A stretch of DNA of 6,765 nt. Origin: JAJPIG01 sp035504735 (lineage in GTDB: Bacteria > Desulfobacterota > Binatia > Binatales > Binataceae). The stretch is taken from contig DATJRJ010000039.1 of the NCBI GenBank assembly GCA_035504735.1, forward strand, positions 1 through 6,765, given 5' to 3'. Of this stretch, positions 5,703 through 6,765 are shown in pieces. The position numbers and the translations under genes are program-made. The notes beneath the pieces are model-generated. The model had not been told where the DNA came from. It worked only from the letters and a program-made list of their open reading frames with translations, and made no database searches. Numbering within the stretch: the first letter of the stretch is position 1; each line of letters begins with the position of its first letter.

Positions 5703-6765
5703 CTAATCGTGCCGCGCGCCGTTGGCTCCAGAAGCTCTATTGCGCTTGATCGCGCCCCAATCCGGGGCCTGCATGATTTCTGAGTAGAAGCGGTAGAAAC
5801 CGCGCAGCGCCGTATCCGATATGAGATTGTCGCCGATCGTTCCCGGCAGATCGGCGTGCGGCGCATCGCGCCCGAGTCCCATCACTCCCTGCAGCGATTG
5901 CTCCCGCACCATTGTCCCGCGATTAGACCACGTACAGGCATGAAAGTTCTGACCATCGTCGCTCTCCCAGGTACCCGCCACGCCGAACATCCGCAACGCT
6001 TCCTTCTGGATGTTGCGCTTCAACTCCGGCGGCATGTCCTTTTCCACCAGCGCCCAGGTCCAGACTTCACATTCATGCGGTCCGCGCGGATGCCATACCT
6101 TCCAAACGTTTGAGCCCCACAAAAATGAGCAGTTCGGAAAGATCGTCGCGTCCCAATGCGCCGCGTAGAGCTCGGCGCGCCGGTCACCCAGGAGCTGCCG
6201 CACCTCCGGCTGCTTGAGCTGGATGAAATCGAGGAAGTCGTTTCCTCGATAGGCGTGCGTGGCTCCATCCCACATGACGCCAAAGCCGTGACCGTGGCGC
6301 GCGGAAACCTGGATACCAATATCCTCGCGTAGCTGGGCATTCGCGATCGGAGGCGCCATGCGGCTGGTTACCACTTTCAGAATCGCCGCGTGGGTCCATC
6401 CGACGTGGTAGGCGTCAGAGGCGAAGTTCTCGGCCGGTATCTTCCAGTTGCAATGCAGTACCGACTTTAGGGGCGGCCCCAGCAACTCCGCGCCGCCCCG
6501 CGCCGTGAAGGTCTCCAGGTACCACGCCATCTCACCAAGATATTCCCGCAGCGGTGGCGCCTCCGGATCGAAGCAGCCAAACACGAATCCTGCGAAGCTC
6601 TCAACCTTCGGCACCGGCCGCATCCCCAGTTGTCCCTTATCCAGCAGGTTGTGGTACGACTCGCGCTCCAGCGGAACCACTTGCAGGCTTCCGTCCAGCC
6701 CATACGTCCAGCCGTGATAGCTGCACGTGAACGACTTGGTGTTGCCGCTCTCGGCGTTACACACC
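5703..6765 (-). CDS. Rieske aromatic ring-hydroxylating oxygenase alpha subunit, N-terminus cut
   Basis: The frame runs off the right edge, so the N-terminus, including the first Rieske Cys-x-His, is missing; 353 residues are visible. Such enzymes use a Rieske [2Fe-2S] cluster and mononuclear iron to hydroxylate aromatic rings or demethylate substrates with electrons from a reductase, in the cytoplasm. Seen here: the second half of the Rieske motif, CSYHGWTYG (14-22; Cys14, His17); the catalytic-iron segment NWKIPAENFASDAYHVGWTH (106-125) with bridging Asp117 and ligands His120 and His125; the third ligand region ESDDGQNF (267-274, Asp269 or Asp270); and the rest of the C-terminal catalytic domain. 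The GTG at 6764 is Val inside the Rieske domain, not a start. No beta-subunit gene follows; the next gene is the convergent MetE-like one, 27 bp away. A beta subunit, ferredoxin or reductase could lie upstream, outside the window, or the enzyme may be alpha-only. The substrate is unknown. Confidence 0.9.
   Translation of the reverse strand, partial: VCNAESGNTKSFTCSYHGWTYGLDGSLQVVPLERESYHNLLDKGQLGMRPVPKVESFAGFVFGCFDPEAPPLREYLGEMAWYLETFTARGGAELLGPPLKSVLHCNWKIPAENFASDAYHVGWTHAAILKVVTSRMAPPIANAQLREDIGIQVSARHGHGFGVMWDGATHAYRGNDFLDFIQLKQPEVRQLLGDRRAELYAAHWDATIFPNCSFLWGSNVWKVWHPRGPHECEVWTWALVEKDMPPELKRNIQKEALRMFGVAGTWESDDGQNFHACTWSNRGTMVREQSLQGVMGLGRDAPHADLPGTIGDNLISDTALRGFYRFYSEIMQAPDWGAIKRNRASGANGARHD

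Noticed and set aside
5703..6764. GTG at 6764 as the start of the Rieske protein
   Set aside because: It falls inside the Rieske domain, between the two cluster-binding motifs; the true start is beyond the window.

Overview
The window is GC-rich and gene-dense. It holds eight protein genes plus one probable small gene, and I see no RNA genes, mobile elements or CRISPR. Coding bias, short gaps and several Shine-Dalgarno (SD) sites (AGGAGG, GGAGAGG, AAGGAG, GGGGAG) mark it as bacterial. The mix of 2,5-dihydroxypyridine dioxygenase-like, ABM-type monooxygenase, cyclase-family hydrolase, alpha/beta hydrolase and Rieske oxygenase genes is typical of catabolically versatile soil or sediment bacteria. 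Proteobacteria or a deep uncultured lineage such as Binatota or Rokubacteria would fit. That placement is inference and cannot be settled from this sequence.

Layout. (a) 2-863, + strand: the C-terminal half of an M29/NicX-like metalloenzyme, then a small ABM-domain monooxygenase with a TTG start. (b) 851-1549, - strand: a secreted YqgE/AlgH (UPF0301) protein whose 3' end overlaps the ABM gene by 13 bp. (c) A divergent gap with two small palindromes, then 1753-2580, + strand: an HGGGW/GHSAGG esterase related to arylformamidases. (d) 2606-3382, - strand: a cyclase-family metal-dependent hydrolase, convergent with (c). (e) A second divergent gap, then a + strand unit at 3559-5675: an alpha/beta hydrolase of the HEFAGD/NARGYPPSDVP type, a 41-codon small ORF one base after its stop, and a MetE-like single-barrel protein. 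(f) 5703-6765, - strand: the alpha subunit of a Rieske ring-hydroxylating oxygenase, cut by the right edge.

How they may work together. Ring oxygenation (Rieske, ABM), non-haem-iron ring cleavage (NicX-like) and hydrolysis of C-N or ester/lactone bonds (two alpha/beta hydrolases and a cyclase-family enzyme) are the reaction types needed to break down an aromatic or N-heterocyclic compound. The nicotinate pathway of Pseudomonas is the closest known parallel: NicX opens 2,5-dihydroxypyridine and the alpha/beta hydrolase NicD deformylates the product. The alternating strands mean this is not one operon, so a shared pathway remains a hypothesis. The least understood part is the + strand trio of hydrolase, small ORF and MetE-like protein. 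Its MetE-like member keeps the His-x-Cys and distal Cys zinc-site residues but lacks the usual Glu ligand.
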